Origin: Yanshouia hominis
Lineage (GTDB): Bacteria; Bacillota; Clostridia; Oscillospirales; Ruminococcaceae
NCBI GenBank assembly: GCA_014385025.1
Contig: JACRTB010000019.1
Span: forward strand, 1 to 53,521
Reading direction: 5' to 3'
DNA length: 53,521 nucleotides
Part shown: one piece after another, positions 16,362 to 25,932 of the stretch
How positions within the stretch are numbered: the stretch's first letter is position 1
Layout of the letters: each line of letters starts with the position of its first letter
Translations under genes and position numbers: made by a program
Notes under the pieces: model-generated
Database searches by the model: none
What the model saw: only the letters and a program-made list of their open reading frames with translations
Told to the model about the DNA's origin: nothing

Positions 16362-17909
16362 CTACATCAGAGGCGCGAAAATCCGCAGCACCGCGCGCAG
16401 CAGCCGTTCGAATCCGTTCAGCTTGAGGAACGGACTGTCAAGGGTCACCTGCTCGCAGACCCGGAGCGTCTCAAGAAAATCATCCCGCACCGCGCTGATG
16501 CAGGAACTGTGCGCCATCCAAAGGCCGCATTCAAAATGGAGATAAAGGCTGCGGTAGTCGAGGTTGATCGTTCCGACCGTTGCAACCTCATCGTCCGAAA
16601 CAAAAGTCTTTGAGTGGATAAAGCCGGGGGTATATTCGTAGATCTTCACCCCGCCCCTCACAAGCTGCGGATAACAGGCCCGGGTGAGGAGATGGACATA
16701 CCACTTATCCCCGATATGCGGGGTGATAATCCGCACATCCACCCCGCTCTTGGCGGCAAGCAGCAGCGCGGTGAGGGTCTCGTTGTCCACGATCAGATAG
16801 GGCGTGCAGATATAGAGGTACCGCTGGGCGCGGTTGATGATGTTGAGATAAACCATCTCGCCGACCAGATCCCGGTCGAGCGGGGAGTCGGCGTAGGGCT
16901 GCACGATGCCGTTAAAGCCGCCGGGCAGCTCTTCGGGCAGGGGGCGGTAACGCTCCGGGTCGGAGATCTCCTCGTCCGAAATGCTGTCCCACATGGTCAG
17001 GAACATCGTCGCGAGGCTCCAGACCGCGTCGCCGCGCAGCATGACCGCGGCGTCCTTCCAGTGGCCGTGCTTGACCTTTGCATTGATATACTCATCCGCA
17101 AGATTGATTCCGCCCATAAAGCCGGTATGTCCATCGACCACAAGAATTTTCCGGTGGTCGCGGTTGTTCATAAACATCGTCAGCACCGGGATCAGAGGAT
17201 TGAACTCGATGCACTGAATCCCTTTTTCCCGCAGCGTCCGGAAATAGTCGTCCGGCAGGGTGAGCAGGCAGCCGAAGCCGTCATAGAGCACCCGGACCTC
17301 CACCCCCTCCTTCACCTTGCGCTCGAGGATTTCAAGGATGGAATCCCACATCCGGCCCTCCTCAATGATGAAGTATTCCAGAAAAATGTACCGTTTGGCG
17401 CTTTCAAGCACCTTGAGCATCGCCTTGTACTTCTCCTCGCCCGGGGAAAGATAGGTCGTTTCGGTGCGTGCAAAAGGGGGGAAGCCCATCCGGGTGATAT
17501 ACTCCGACTGGTTGCGCAGTCCCTCGCCAAGCTCGGCGGCGCGCGCGCAGGCCGAGCGGCTCGGCGGAACCAGTTCGGCGAAGCGGTTATGCACCTTTCC
17601 GAGCCGTTCGGAAAGCCGGCGGCTCAGGCGGGGATTGCCGAACATCAGGTAGAAAAATCCTCCGAACAGCGGAAATGCCATAATCGGAATAATCCACGCC
17701 AGCTTGTAGGAGGGATTTTCCTCCTTGTTGATCACCACAAGGGTCATGAGCACCGAAAGAAGCATAAAAATTCCGTAGAAAATCGCAAAGTACCGCGAAA
17801 GGCGCAGTACGACGACGGCAAGCATCGCAACCTGCACAATGATGAGCAGGCCGACAATGACAACGCGGGAAAACAGCCATTCCCGAAATTTCAAAATTAC
17901 CCTTGCCAC
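16362..17909 (-). CDS. cls: Cardiolipin synthase (phospholipase D family)
   Basis: 515 residues. Two N-terminal membrane helices (VVIVGLLIIVQVAMLAVVVL and the following segment) lead into two PLD catalytic HKD motifs: HRKILVVDGHTGFMGGIN near residue 255 and HSKTFVSDDEVATVGTIN near residue 425. It condenses two phosphatidylglycerol molecules to cardiolipin plus glycerol at the membrane. Start is GTG 17909 behind GGGAGG. A strong promoter lies just upstream. Monocistronic. Confidence 0.94.
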   Translation of the reverse strand: MARVILKFREWLFSRVVIVGLLIIVQVAMLAVVVLRLSRYFAIFYGIFMLLSVLMTLVVINKEENPSYKLAWIIPIMAFPLFGGFFYLMFGNPRLSRRLSERLGKVHNRFAELVPPSRSACARAAELGEGLRNQSEYITRMGFPPFARTETTYLSPGEEKYKAMLKVLESAKRYIFLEYFIIEEGRMWDSILEILERKVKEGVEVRVLYDGFGCLLTLPDDYFRTLREKGIQCIEFNPLIPVLTMFMNNRDHRKILVVDGHTGFMGGINLADEYINAKVKHGHWKDAAVMLRGDAVWSLATMFLTMWDSISDEEISDPERYRPLPEELPGGFNGIVQPYADSPLDRDLVGEMVYLNIINRAQRYLYICTPYLIVDNETLTALLLAAKSGVDVRIITPHIGDKWYVHLLTRACYPQLVRGGVKIYEYTPGFIHSKTFVSDDEVATVGTINLDYRSLYLHFECGLWMAHSSCISAVRDDFLETLRVCEQVTLDSPFLKLNGFERLLRAVLRIFAPLM

Positions 17910-17956
17910 ACCGATCCCTCCCCATCACGTTCCGGCTCCACCGGGTCATTTTTATT

Positions 17957-17985
17957 ATTATAGTATACTTTTCCCCTTTTTTCAA
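17957..17985 (-). promoter_or_regulatory. Promoter of cls
   Basis: Minus-strand TTGAAA (17980-17985), 17-bp spacer, TATAAT (17957-17962), 48 bp before the GTG start. Confidence 0.8.
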
Positions 17986-18186
17986 CGGAGTTGTGCAACT
18001 CTCTTTTCACTATTAAAATATTTTGTTTTATCTGAAAACCCGGTTTTATTTTACGCAATGATTACACAGCTCCTTTTTGTGTGCCGGAGCATCTGGGGAA
18101 ACGGCGGCGGAGATTCCCCGCAGATTGCACAAAACAGCGGCCCCTGCGTTTCCGCCGCATGAGCAAAAGTATAAATTTTCACTGAT

Positions 18187-18244
18187 TTTGAATAATTATT
18201 CGAAAAACTCTTTATTTTTTGCAAATTATGTGTATAATTATAAA
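18187..18244 (+). promoter_or_regulatory. ArgR-like boxes and promoter of the arg operon
   Basis: TGAATAATTATTCG (18189-18202) differs by one base from the bacterial ARG-box palindrome TGAATWWWWATTCA. A second dyad, TGTATAATTATAAA (18231-18244), overlaps a TATAAT -10 element at 18233-18238. The layout fits arginine-dependent repression by ArgR/AhrC, 40-90 bp before argG. The -35 element is poor. Confidence 0.65.
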
Positions 18245-18280
18245 TCAATACAAGTCAGACAAATTGGGGAGGGCATTCTC

Positions 18281-19495
18281 ATGACACAGTTTAAAAAAGT
18301 TGTTTTGGCATATTCCGGCGGACTTGACACCTCGGTGATCATCCCCTGGCTCAAGGAAAACTACGGCTGCGAGGTCATCGCCGTATCCGCCGACGTCGGC
18401 CAGGGATCGGAACTCGATGGCCTTGAGGAAAAAGCCCTCAAGACCGGCGCGTCCAAGCTCTACATCGAACACCTTGCCGATGAATTCGCCGAGGATTTCA
18501 TCATTCCGACCGTCAAGGCGGGGGCGGTCTACGAAGGCAAATATCTGCTGGGCACCTCCTTCGCGCGGCCGCTGATCGCCAAGCGGATCGTCGAAATCGC
18601 CAAGGCCGAGGGCGCCGACGCCATCTGCCACGGCTGCACCGGAAAGGGCAACGACCAGGTCCGGTTTGAGCTGACCATCAAGGCGTTCGCCCCCGACATG
18701 GCGATCATCGCGCCGTGGCGGATCTGGGACCTCAAAAGCCGGGAGGATGAAATCGCGTACGCCGAAGCGCATGACGTCCCGCTGAAGATCACCCGCGAGA
18801 CCAACTATTCCAAGGACAAGAACATGTGGCATCTCTCCCACGAGGGGCTCGACCTCGAGGATCCGGCCAACGAGCCGATGTACGATAAAATCCTGGAGCT
18901 GGGGGTTTCCCCCGAAAAGGCGCCCGACCACCCCTCCTATGTGACGGTCAGCTTTGAAAAGGGCGTTCCGACCGCGGTTGACGGGGTCAAAATGAAGCCC
19001 GCCGATCTCATCTGGAAGCTCAACGAGCTGGGCGGCGCAAACGGCATCGGCATCACCGATCTTGTCGAAAACCGGCTGGTCGGCATGAAGAGCCGCGGAG
19101 TCTATGAGACGCCCGGCGGCACCATCCTCTATTTTGCGCACGAGCAGCTTGAAAGCCTCTGTCTCGACAAGGAAACCATGCATTATAAGCAGCAGGTCGC
19201 CCTCAAGTTCGCGGATCTCGTCTACAATGGCCAGTGGTACACTCCCCTGCGGGAGGCTCTTTCGGCGTTCGTCGATTCCACGCAGGAGTATGTGACCGGC
19301 GAGGTCAAGCTCAAGCTCTACAAGGGAAACGTCATCGGCGCGGGAACCACCAGCCCCTACAGCCTCTATTCGATGGAGGTGGCCACCTTTGACGAGGACG
19401 AGGTTTATAACCAGAAGGATTCGGAAGGCTTCATCAACCTGTTCGGCCTGCCCCTCAAGGTGCGGGCGCAGATGCTGGCCAAACAGGGCAGGTAA
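18281..19495 (+). CDS. argG: Argininosuccinate synthase
   Basis: 404 residues from ATG 18281 behind GGGGAGGG; extra in-frame sequence upstream is leader. The P-loop-like [10 protein letters not shown] binds ATP, and RFELTIKAF and [11 protein letters not shown] are conserved. It joins citrulline and aspartate with ATP to give argininosuccinate. First gene of an argG-H-C-B-D-F operon with short spacings and overlaps, placed under ArgR-like boxes. Length and motifs are normal for the bacterial enzyme. Confidence 0.96.
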   Translation: MTQFKKVVLAYSGGLDTSVIIPWLKENYGCEVIAVSADVGQGSELDGLEEKALKTGASKLYIEHLADEFAEDFIIPTVKAGAVYEGKYLLGTSFARPLIAKRIVEIAKAEGADAICHGCTGKGNDQVRFELTIKAFAPDMAIIAPWRIWDLKSREDEIAYAEAHDVPLKITRETNYSKDKNMWHLSHEGLDLEDPANEPMYDKILELGVSPEKAPDHPSYVTVSFEKGVPTAVDGVKMKPADLIWKLNELGGANGIGITDLVENRLVGMKSRGVYETPGGTILYFAHEQLESLCLDKETMHYKQQVALKFADLVYNGQWYTPLREALSAFVDSTQEYVTGEVKLKLYKGNVIGAGTTSPYSLYSMEVATFDEDEVYNQKDSEGFINLFGLPLKVRAQMLAKQGR

Positions 19496-19507
19496 GGAGC
19501 GGCGGTT

Positions 19508-20905
19508 ATGAAAATGTGGTCCGGGCGCTTCTCCAAGGAGCTTGACGCCGGCGTCAACGATTTTAACTCCTCGATTTCCTTTGACCACGTGATGTACCGC
19601 GAGGATATCGCGGGTTCGATCGCCCACGCGGCGATGCTCGGCGCACGGGGAATCATCCCCGCGGAGGATGCCCAAAAGATCGCGGAGGGTCTGAGAGGCA
19701 TCCTCGCCGATCTCGAGAGCGGCGCGCTCCCTTTCGATCCCGCGGCCGAGGATATCCACATGTTCGTCGAACAGGTGCTCACCGAACGGATCGGAGACGC
19801 GGGCAAGCGGCTGCATACCGCGCGCAGCCGCAACGACCAGGTCGCTCTCGATCTGCGGATGTACTTAAAGAACCAAACCGCGGAGATTTATGCCTCAGTC
19901 CGCAAGCTGACCGGCGTGCTTCTCACCAAAGCGCGGGAGCACCTTGAAACGGTCATGCCGGGCTACACCCATCTTCAGGTGGCGCAGCCGGTGACGCTGG
20001 CCCACCACCTGATGGCCTACGCCCAGATGCTGGCCCGCGACCTCGGCCGGCTTTCCGACTGCTATGAACGGATGGACGTGATGCCGCTCGGTTCCTGCGC
20101 GCTGGCCGGGACGACCTATCCGATCGACCGCTCGATGACGGCGGAGCTGCTCGGATTTTCGGCCGTCTCTCAGAACAGCCTCGACGGGGTATCCGACCGC
20201 GATTTCTGCGTCGAGCTGGGCGCGGCCCTCTCGCTCATCATGACCCATCTCTCCCGCTTTTCAGAGGAGATCATCCTCTGGTGCTCGTCGGAGTTTCACT
20301 TTATCGAGCTGGACGATGCCTTTGCCACCGGCTCGTCGATCATGCCGCAGAAAAAGAACCCCGACATCGCCGAGCTGATCCGCGGCAAGACCGGGCGGGT
20401 CAACGGAAACCTCTCCGCGCTGCTCACGATGCTCAAGGGGCTCCCGCTCGCCTACAACAAGGACCTTCAGGAGGATAAGGAGGCCATCTTCGACAGCGTC
20501 GAAACGGTGAAGCTCTGCCTCGGAGCCTTCACCCCGATGCTGGAAACGATGACCGTCAAAAAGGAACGGATGCGCGCCGCCGCCGCGCGCGGCTTCATCA
20601 ATGCCACCGACTGCGCCGACTACCTCACCCGGAAAGGGATTCCCTTCCGGGAGGCGTACCAGATCACCGGCTGGCTGGTGAAGATGTGCATCGAACGCGG
20701 CTGCACCCTCGAAACGCTTCCGCTGCAGAGCTATCAGATGCTTTGCCCCGCTTTCGCGGGCGACCTCTACCGCGCGATCGACATCGGCACCTGCGTCGAA
20801 CAGCGCACCGCAACGGGCGGCCCGGCCCCGTCGGCCGTCGCCGCGCAGATCGAAGAACTGACCGCCAGGCTCTCGGCGCTCGACGACGCCGCGCCGTTTC
20901 AGTAA
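19508..20905 (+). CDS. argH: Argininosuccinate lyase
   Basis: 465 residues. Fumarase/aspartase superfamily motifs are intact: TARSRNDQV, GYTHLQVAQPVT and the signature GSSIMPQKKNPD with the mobile catalytic loop. It splits argininosuccinate to arginine and fumarate. It begins 12 bp after argG, with AAGGAG overlapping the argG stop. Confidence 0.96.
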   Translation: MKMWSGRFSKELDAGVNDFNSSISFDHVMYREDIAGSIAHAAMLGARGIIPAEDAQKIAEGLRGILADLESGALPFDPAAEDIHMFVEQVLTERIGDAGKRLHTARSRNDQVALDLRMYLKNQTAEIYASVRKLTGVLLTKAREHLETVMPGYTHLQVAQPVTLAHHLMAYAQMLARDLGRLSDCYERMDVMPLGSCALAGTTYPIDRSMTAELLGFSAVSQNSLDGVSDRDFCVELGAALSLIMTHLSRFSEEIILWCSSEFHFIELDDAFATGSSIMPQKKNPDIAELIRGKTGRVNGNLSALLTMLKGLPLAYNKDLQEDKEAIFDSVETVKLCLGAFTPMLETMTVKKERMRAAAARGFINATDCADYLTRKGIPFREAYQITGWLVKMCIERGCTLETLPLQSYQMLCPAFAGDLYRAIDIGTCVEQRTATGGPAPSAVAAQIEELTARLSALDDAAPFQ

Positions 20906-20918
20906 CAGGAGGGACATT

Positions 20919-21866
20919 ATGGCCTATCAAATTTTCATCGATGGACAGGAAGGGACCACCGGCCTGAAAATCCTCGACCGCCTCGCCGCGAGGCCCGACC
21001 TCGAAATCCTCAAAATCGACGAGGAGAAGCGCAAGGACCCCGCCGAGCGCCGGAAGCTGATCAACGCGTCGGACATCACCTTCCTCTGCCTTCCCGACGC
21101 GGCCGCCATTGAAGCGGCGGCGCTGGCGACCAACGACCATGTCAAGATCATCGACGCCTCAACCGCCCACCGTGTCGCGCCCGGCTGGGCCTACGGATTC
21201 CCGGAGCTTTCCGGCGGGCACCGCGCGGCGATTGCCGCCTCCCACCGGATCGCCAATCCCGGATGCTATGCCACCGGCTTCATTTCGGTCGCGGCTCCGA
21301 TGGTGAGGAAGGGCTGGATGCCCGCGGATTATCCGGTCGTCTGCCACGCTGTCTCAGGGTATTCGGGCGGCGGCAAAAAGATGATCGCGGCCTACGCCGA
21401 CCCCCACCGCCCCGCCGAATACCAAAGCGTGCGGCAGTACGGCCTGACCCAGAGCCACAAACACCAAAAGGAGATGCAGGTGCTCTCCGGCCTGGCCGAT
21501 ATCCCGATCTTCAACCCCGCCGTCTCCGATTTCTACAGCGGCATGACCGTATCGGTGCCTCTCTACACCAGGCTGCTCTCCGGCAAGCCCTCGGTCCGGG
21601 CGATCCACGAGATGTTCTGCGAATACTATGCGGGCCAGCATTTCGTTCAGGTGATGCCCCTGATGGGCGAAGGGGTGCTCGAGGGAGGATTCCTGCCGTC
21701 CAACCAGCTCGCCGGCACCAACCTGCTGCAAATTTTCGTCTGCGGCAACGACGACCGCGTGCTGCTGGCCGCCTGCCTCGACAACCTCGGCAAGGGCGCT
21801 TCGGGCGCGGCGGTGCAGAACATGAACATCGCGCTCGGACTCGACGAAACCACCGGCCTTCTCTGA
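20919..21866 (+). CDS. argC: N-acetyl-gamma-glutamyl-phosphate reductase (short, type 2)
   Basis: 315 residues, about 30 shorter than the common Firmicutes enzyme and matching the type 2 ArgC subgroup. It begins YQIFIDGQEGTTGLKI (NADP-binding) and carries the active-site cysteine in NPGCYATGF; HAVSGYSGGGKKMI is also typical. It reduces acetylglutamyl phosphate to the semialdehyde. It begins 13 bp after argH with its own AGGAGG. The subtype is somewhat unexpected in a clostridium and may reflect lineage-specific exchange. Confidence 0.94.
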   Translation: MAYQIFIDGQEGTTGLKILDRLAARPDLEILKIDEEKRKDPAERRKLINASDITFLCLPDAAAIEAAALATNDHVKIIDASTAHRVAPGWAYGFPELSGGHRAAIAASHRIANPGCYATGFISVAAPMVRKGWMPADYPVVCHAVSGYSGGGKKMIAAYADPHRPAEYQSVRQYGLTQSHKHQKEMQVLSGLADIPIFNPAVSDFYSGMTVSVPLYTRLLSGKPSVRAIHEMFCEYYAGQHFVQVMPLMGEGVLEGGFLPSNQLAGTNLLQIFVCGNDDRVLLAACLDNLGKGASGAAVQNMNIALGLDETTGLL

Positions 21867-21898
21867 CGGCCGCAACCATTCGACAGGAGGAATTCCCC

Positions 21899-22780
21899 AT
21901 GACCAACGCCACCACCGCACAGAAGGCCGACATTCTCAGCCAGGCGCTCCCCTATATTCAGAAATACAACAATAAAACGGTTGTCGTCAAATACGGCGGC
22001 AACGCCATGCTCGACGACGAGCTGAAGGCGGCCGTCATGGGCGACATCGTCCTGCTCTCCTGCATCGGCATCAAAGTGGTGCTGGTGCACGGCGGCGGCC
22101 CCGAGATCAGCGGAATGCTCAAAAAGATCGGCAAGGAGTCGAAGTTCATCAACGGCCTGCGCTACACCGACGAGGAAACCCGCGACGTGGCCCAGATGGT
22201 ACTCGCGGGCAAGCTCAACAAGGACCTCACCGCCCAGATCAACGCACAGGGCGGCAAGGCGGTCGGCCTCTGCGGGGTTGACGGGGGCATGGTCATCGTC
22301 GAGCGCAAGGGCGGGCCGGTGGACTACGGCTTTGTCGGCGAACTGGTCAAGGTCAACCCCGATCCCATCACCGATCTGCTGGACAAGGGTTATATCCCGG
22401 TCATCACCTCGATCGGCATGGACAGCAGCGGCGTGACCTACAACATCAACGCCGACACGATGGCCTGTTACGTGGCCAGCGCGCTGAAGGCCGAAACCAT
22501 CATCCTCATGACCGACATCCGCGGGCTGCTGCGGGATAAAAACGACGAGACGACCCTCATCCCCTCGGTCACCATCTCGCAGGTTCCGCCGCTGATCGGG
22601 CAGGGCATCGTCGCGGGCGGCATGATCCCCAAGGTCGAGTGCTGCGTGGACACCCTCAAAGCGGGAGTCAAAAAAGCGGCGATCATCGACGGGCGGATTG
22701 TTCACGCCATCCTCATCGAGATGCTCTCGGACGAGGGCATCGGCACGATGATCTACCACGACAAAAAGGAGGAAGCATGA
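21899..22780 (+). CDS. argB: Acetylglutamate kinase
   Basis: 293 residues from ATG 21899 behind AGGAGGAATT. The amino-acid kinase fold starts at VVVKYGGNAMLDDELK; VLVHGGGPEISGML binds substrate and GMIPKVECC is near the C-terminus. It phosphorylates N-acetylglutamate, often the arginine-inhibited step. Its stop overlaps the start of argD (ATGATG). Confidence 0.96.
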   Translation: MTNATTAQKADILSQALPYIQKYNNKTVVVKYGGNAMLDDELKAAVMGDIVLLSCIGIKVVLVHGGGPEISGMLKKIGKESKFINGLRYTDEETRDVAQMVLAGKLNKDLTAQINAQGGKAVGLCGVDGGMVIVERKGGPVDYGFVGELVKVNPDPITDLLDKGYIPVITSIGMDSSGVTYNINADTMACYVASALKAETIILMTDIRGLLRDKNDETTLIPSVTISQVPPLIGQGIVAGGMIPKVECCVDTLKAGVKKAAIIDGRIVHAILIEMLSDEGIGTMIYHDKKEEA

Positions 22781-23961
22781 TGACCCTTCAGGAAGCGATG
22801 AGCCTTGACCAATCCTATGTCGCCCACACATACGGGCGCGCGCCGTTCCTGCCCTCCCACGGCAGGGGCGCGACCTGCTGGGACTGTGACGGCAAACAGT
22901 ATATCGATTTTTCCAGCGGCATCGGCGTCACCTCCCTCGGCTTCGCCGACCCGGAATGGGTGGCCGCCGTTTCAAAGCAGGCGGGGGAATACGCCCATAT
23001 CTGCAACTACTACTACTCGGCCCCCGGCGAGGAAACGGCAAAGCTCCTCTGCGAAAAATCCGGGATGAAGAAGGTGCTTTTCGCGAACTCCGGCGCCGAG
23101 GCCAACGAGGGCATGATCAAAACCGCGCGGAAATACTCCCAGGAAAAATACGGCCCCGAGCGCAGCGAGATCATCACCCTGGTCAACTCCTTTCATGGGC
23201 GCACCGTCACGACCCTGACCGCCACCGGACAGCCGGCGATGCACCGGTTCTTCTATCCCTTTACCCCCGGCTTCTGCTATGCCGAGGCAAACAACTTTGA
23301 GGACCTGCTTGCAAAGGTCAGCGGACACACCGCCGGAATTATGGTTGAAATGATTCAGGGGGAGGGCGGCGTCGTCCCGCTCGAGGCCGGATTTGTGAAA
23401 AAAATCGCCGCCCTCTGCAAGGAGCGGGACATCCTGCTGCTCGTTGACGAGGTGCAGACCGGCAACGGGCGCACCGGCTTCTTCTACAGCTATCAGGCCT
23501 TCGGGGTGGAGCCGGATATCGTCAGCACCGCCAAGGGGCTCGGCAACGGCCTGCCCATCGGCGCGGTTCTCTTCGGGGAAAAGACCGAAAATGTCCTCAA
23601 GCCGGGCGACCACGGCACCACCTTCGGCATGAATCCCATCGTCTGCGCGGGCGCGAAGGTCGTCCTGAACCGAATGGACGACGCGTTTCTCAAGGAGGTC
23701 TCCCGCAAGGGAGAAAAGCTCAAAAAGGCGCTCGAGGGGGCGGAAAACGTCGCCTCGGTCACGGGCATGGGCCTGATGCTCGGCGTGCTGCCCAAGCAGG
23801 GGGACGCGCACGAAATCTTCGACCGCTGCCGCGGCAAGGGGCTGCTGGTGCTCACCGCCAAGGACAAGGTGCGGCTGCTGCCGCCTCTCGTCATCACCGA
23901 CGCGGAGCTTGAGCAGGGTACCGCGATTCTCAAGCAGGTGCTCAAGGAGGCGGCATCGTGA
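22777..23961 (+). CDS. argD: Acetylornithine aminotransferase
   Basis: 394 residues. PLP-dependent class III aminotransferase with FANSGAEANEGMIKTAR, LLVDEVQTGNGRTG and the Schiff-base lysine in STAKGLGNGLPIGAV. It transfers the amino group of glutamate to acetylglutamate semialdehyde. Start ATG 22777 (or the adjacent ATG 22780) follows AAGGAGGAAGC and overlaps argB. Confidence 0.95.
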   Translation: MMTLQEAMSLDQSYVAHTYGRAPFLPSHGRGATCWDCDGKQYIDFSSGIGVTSLGFADPEWVAAVSKQAGEYAHICNYYYSAPGEETAKLLCEKSGMKKVLFANSGAEANEGMIKTARKYSQEKYGPERSEIITLVNSFHGRTVTTLTATGQPAMHRFFYPFTPGFCYAEANNFEDLLAKVSGHTAGIMVEMIQGEGGVVPLEAGFVKKIAALCKERDILLLVDEVQTGNGRTGFFYSYQAFGVEPDIVSTAKGLGNGLPIGAVLFGEKTENVLKPGDHGTTFGMNPIVCAGAKVVLNRMDDAFLKEVSRKGEKLKKALEGAENVASVTGMGLMLGVLPKQGDAHEIFDRCRGKGLLVLTAKDKVRLLPPLVITDAELEQGTAILKQVLKEAAS

Positions 23962-24872
23962 AGCAAAAGCATCTTCTCAAGCTCTCCGACCTTTCGCCGG
24001 AGGAGATTTTCGAGATTCTCGATCTGGCCGACAAGCTCAAATATGAGCAGAAACACGGCATCCCCCATCCGCTGCTCGCGGGCAGGACTCTGGGGATGAT
24101 CTTCCAAAAATCCTCGACCCGCACCCGCGTCTCCTTCGAGACGGGGATGTACCAGCTCGGCGGTCAGGCGCTTTTCCTCTCGTCGCGCGACCTGCAGATC
24201 GGCCGGGGGGAGCCGGTGCAGGATACCGCGCGCGTCCTCTCCCGCTACCTCGACGGCATCATGATCCGCACCTTCGAACAGGCGGAGGTCGAGGCACTGG
24301 CTATGCACGGTTCGATTCCGGTTATCAACGGGCTGACCGATTTCTGCCATCCCTGTCAGGTGCTCGCCGATCTGATGACCATCCGCGAATACAAAAAGGA
24401 CCTCGCCGGCAAAAAGCTCTGCTTTATCGGCGACGGCAACAATATGGCCAATTCCCTGATTGTGGGAGGACTCAAAACCGGGATGAAGGTTTCGGTCGCC
24501 ACTCCGAAGGAATACGCTCCCGACCCGGCGGTTCTCGCGTTTGCGCGCAATTGCGCGGGCTTCTCCTGGGTGCAGGACCCCCTCGAGGCGGCATCCGGCG
24601 CCGACGCGGTCTATACCGACGTCTGGGCCTCGATGGGCCAGGAATCGGAGCAGCAGGAACGCGCCAAGGTCTTTGCGGGCTATCAGGTCAACCGCGCGGT
24701 GATGGCCGCGGCCAATCCCGGCGCTCTGGTGCTGCACTGTCTGCCCGCCCACCGCGGGGAGGAGATCACCGCCGAAACCTTTGAGGCGCACGCCGAAGAA
24801 ATTTTCGACGAGGCGGAAAACCGCCTGCACGCCCAGAAGGCCGTGATGGCGCTGCTGATGAAACAGCCCTGA
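23958..24872 (+). CDS. argF: Ornithine carbamoyltransferase
   Basis: 304 residues. Carbamoyl-phosphate motif SSTRTR, HPCQ and the ornithine motif HCLP are all intact. It makes citrulline from ornithine and carbamoyl phosphate. Start is GTG 23958, overlapping the argD stop (GTGA). Last gene of the operon. The operon has no argJ or argA, so acetylornithine must be deacetylated by a product encoded elsewhere. Confidence 0.96.
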   Translation: MKQKHLLKLSDLSPEEIFEILDLADKLKYEQKHGIPHPLLAGRTLGMIFQKSSTRTRVSFETGMYQLGGQALFLSSRDLQIGRGEPVQDTARVLSRYLDGIMIRTFEQAEVEALAMHGSIPVINGLTDFCHPCQVLADLMTIREYKKDLAGKKLCFIGDGNNMANSLIVGGLKTGMKVSVATPKEYAPDPAVLAFARNCAGFSWVQDPLEAASGADAVYTDVWASMGQESEQQERAKVFAGYQVNRAVMAAANPGALVLHCLPAHRGEEITAETFEAHAEEIFDEAENRLHAQKAVMALLMKQP

Positions 24873-24947
24873 AAATTCCCGCGCACGAAGCCTGCTTAAA
24901 CGCCCCATCCCAATACCCAAGCGGTTCACCTGAAGCTTTTTTCCCTT

Positions 24948-24984
24948 GCGAAGCCCTCTTTGCATCAGGCAAAGAGGGCTTCGC
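24948..24984 (+). terminator. Terminator of the arg operon
   Basis: A perfect 15-bp stem (24948-24962 with 24970-24984), 7-nt loop, then TTTGCAGCTTT. Confidence 0.8.
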
Positions 24985-25006
24985 TTTGCAGCTTTAGCGA
25001 CAGCAG

Positions 25007-25342
25007 CCTCCGGTTATGCCGGCAGGCAGGAAAAATCTTCAGCTTATAGCATTGAGCGCGGCGAAATGACAAATATTCAGAAACGAAGAAGGTTAATCAA
25101 AGGAGAAAATCACCGCTTTGGCAGCTTCTATGCGTGTGAGCCGCGCTGCCCTCCGCTCGGGCGCGCCGGTCACCGGACAGGCGGAGCGGGCGGGCCGGGA
25201 GAGGGGAACGGGCGGCCTGCGGGCCGCCCGCGCCGGGCTGTGATGCGTAAGAAAAACAATTCGACGCCTCTTAAAGGGCGGGCCGGTATCACGCCCTTTT
25301 AGGGCTGGTGCATCCCACGCGTTCAACGCGTGGTTTTGATTT
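25007..25342 (+). mobile_element. Non-autonomous IS200/IS605-like element, copy B
   Basis: About 336 bp. A left hairpin CCTCCGGTTATGCCGGCAGG (25007-25026) is followed by AATCTTCAGCTTATAGCATT, which matches the corresponding part of copy C. The right end carries hairpin CCACGCGTTCAACGCGTGG (25315-25333) then TTTTGATT, as in copies C and D. The middle shares a GC-rich hairpin block with copy A. No transposase is encoded. Imperfect subterminal hairpins instead of terminal inverted repeats fit IS200/IS605 (Y1 transposase) derivatives. Confidence 0.7.
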
Positions 25343-25700
25343 GTCGTTCGGTTTAGAACCTCCGGAGCGGCCGGCCAAACCGCGGAAAAGCATTTCCACG
25401 TCCGGAGCAACGCGCTGCTGCCGGCAGGCTCTTCTCAAAAAGGAGCGCGCGGGGCCATGCGCTGCAAAACCTCAACCCTGCCGGGCGGCGCGGGAGCGCA
25501 CGCCGCCCCGTCCAGCCATGCCCTTATGGCGTGAAGTTTCTTTTTCCACCGCTCCAAGCCGGGCGTCAAACAGCCGTCGTGAGGAGATCTGCCAGCATTT
25601 TGGACAGATCCTCACAGCCGAAACCGCTGCCGCGCAGATAACAAACGGGGAGTCCTCCGGAACGGACAAAGGCTTCGGCCGGACCGGGGCCTCGCCTTCG
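25343..25700. other. Gap without a supported gene
   Basis: About 360 bp of GC-rich sequence between copy B and the gene-end repeat. Open frames exist on both strands but none has a ribosome site or recognisable domain, so I call nothing here. Confidence 0.5.
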
Positions 25701-25790
25701 TCTCCCGCGAATGCACAAAACTGAGCATCCGCGCCGCTGCCGACAGTCACGGCGGCAGCCTCTTTATCTCCCGCGAATGCACAAGATTGA
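25701..25790. repeat. 24-bp direct repeat, 66-bp offset
   Basis: TCTCCCGCGAATGCACAA is repeated at 25701-25724 and 25767-25790 with two differences over 24 bp, in the gap beyond the SARP-like gene. Confidence 0.6.
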
Positions 25791-25840
25791 ACCGCCCCGG
25801 ATTGTGCGGACGGCACAATCCGGGGCGGTTCAATCTGTTT
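25785..25840 (+). terminator. Long perfect hairpin between convergent genes
   Basis: A 23-bp perfect stem (25785-25807 with 25813-25835), 5-nt loop, then TGTTTT. The core CCCCGGATTGTGC...TCCGGGG is also the thrS terminator stem. It probably ends transcription between argF and the SARP-like gene. Confidence 0.65.
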
Positions 25841-25932
25841 TCCCACGTCAGGGGATATTTTGTCCATTGGTCCGCGCGCGGCCGCCGGAAATTTTGCGGG
25901 CGGAGGAAGCCGGAAAGAGGGCTCCGCGCTCT

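Noticed and set aside
25060-25140. Start of a transposase inside copy B
   Set aside because: The short frame has no similarity to Y1 transposase openings and ends within the GC-rich hairpin block.
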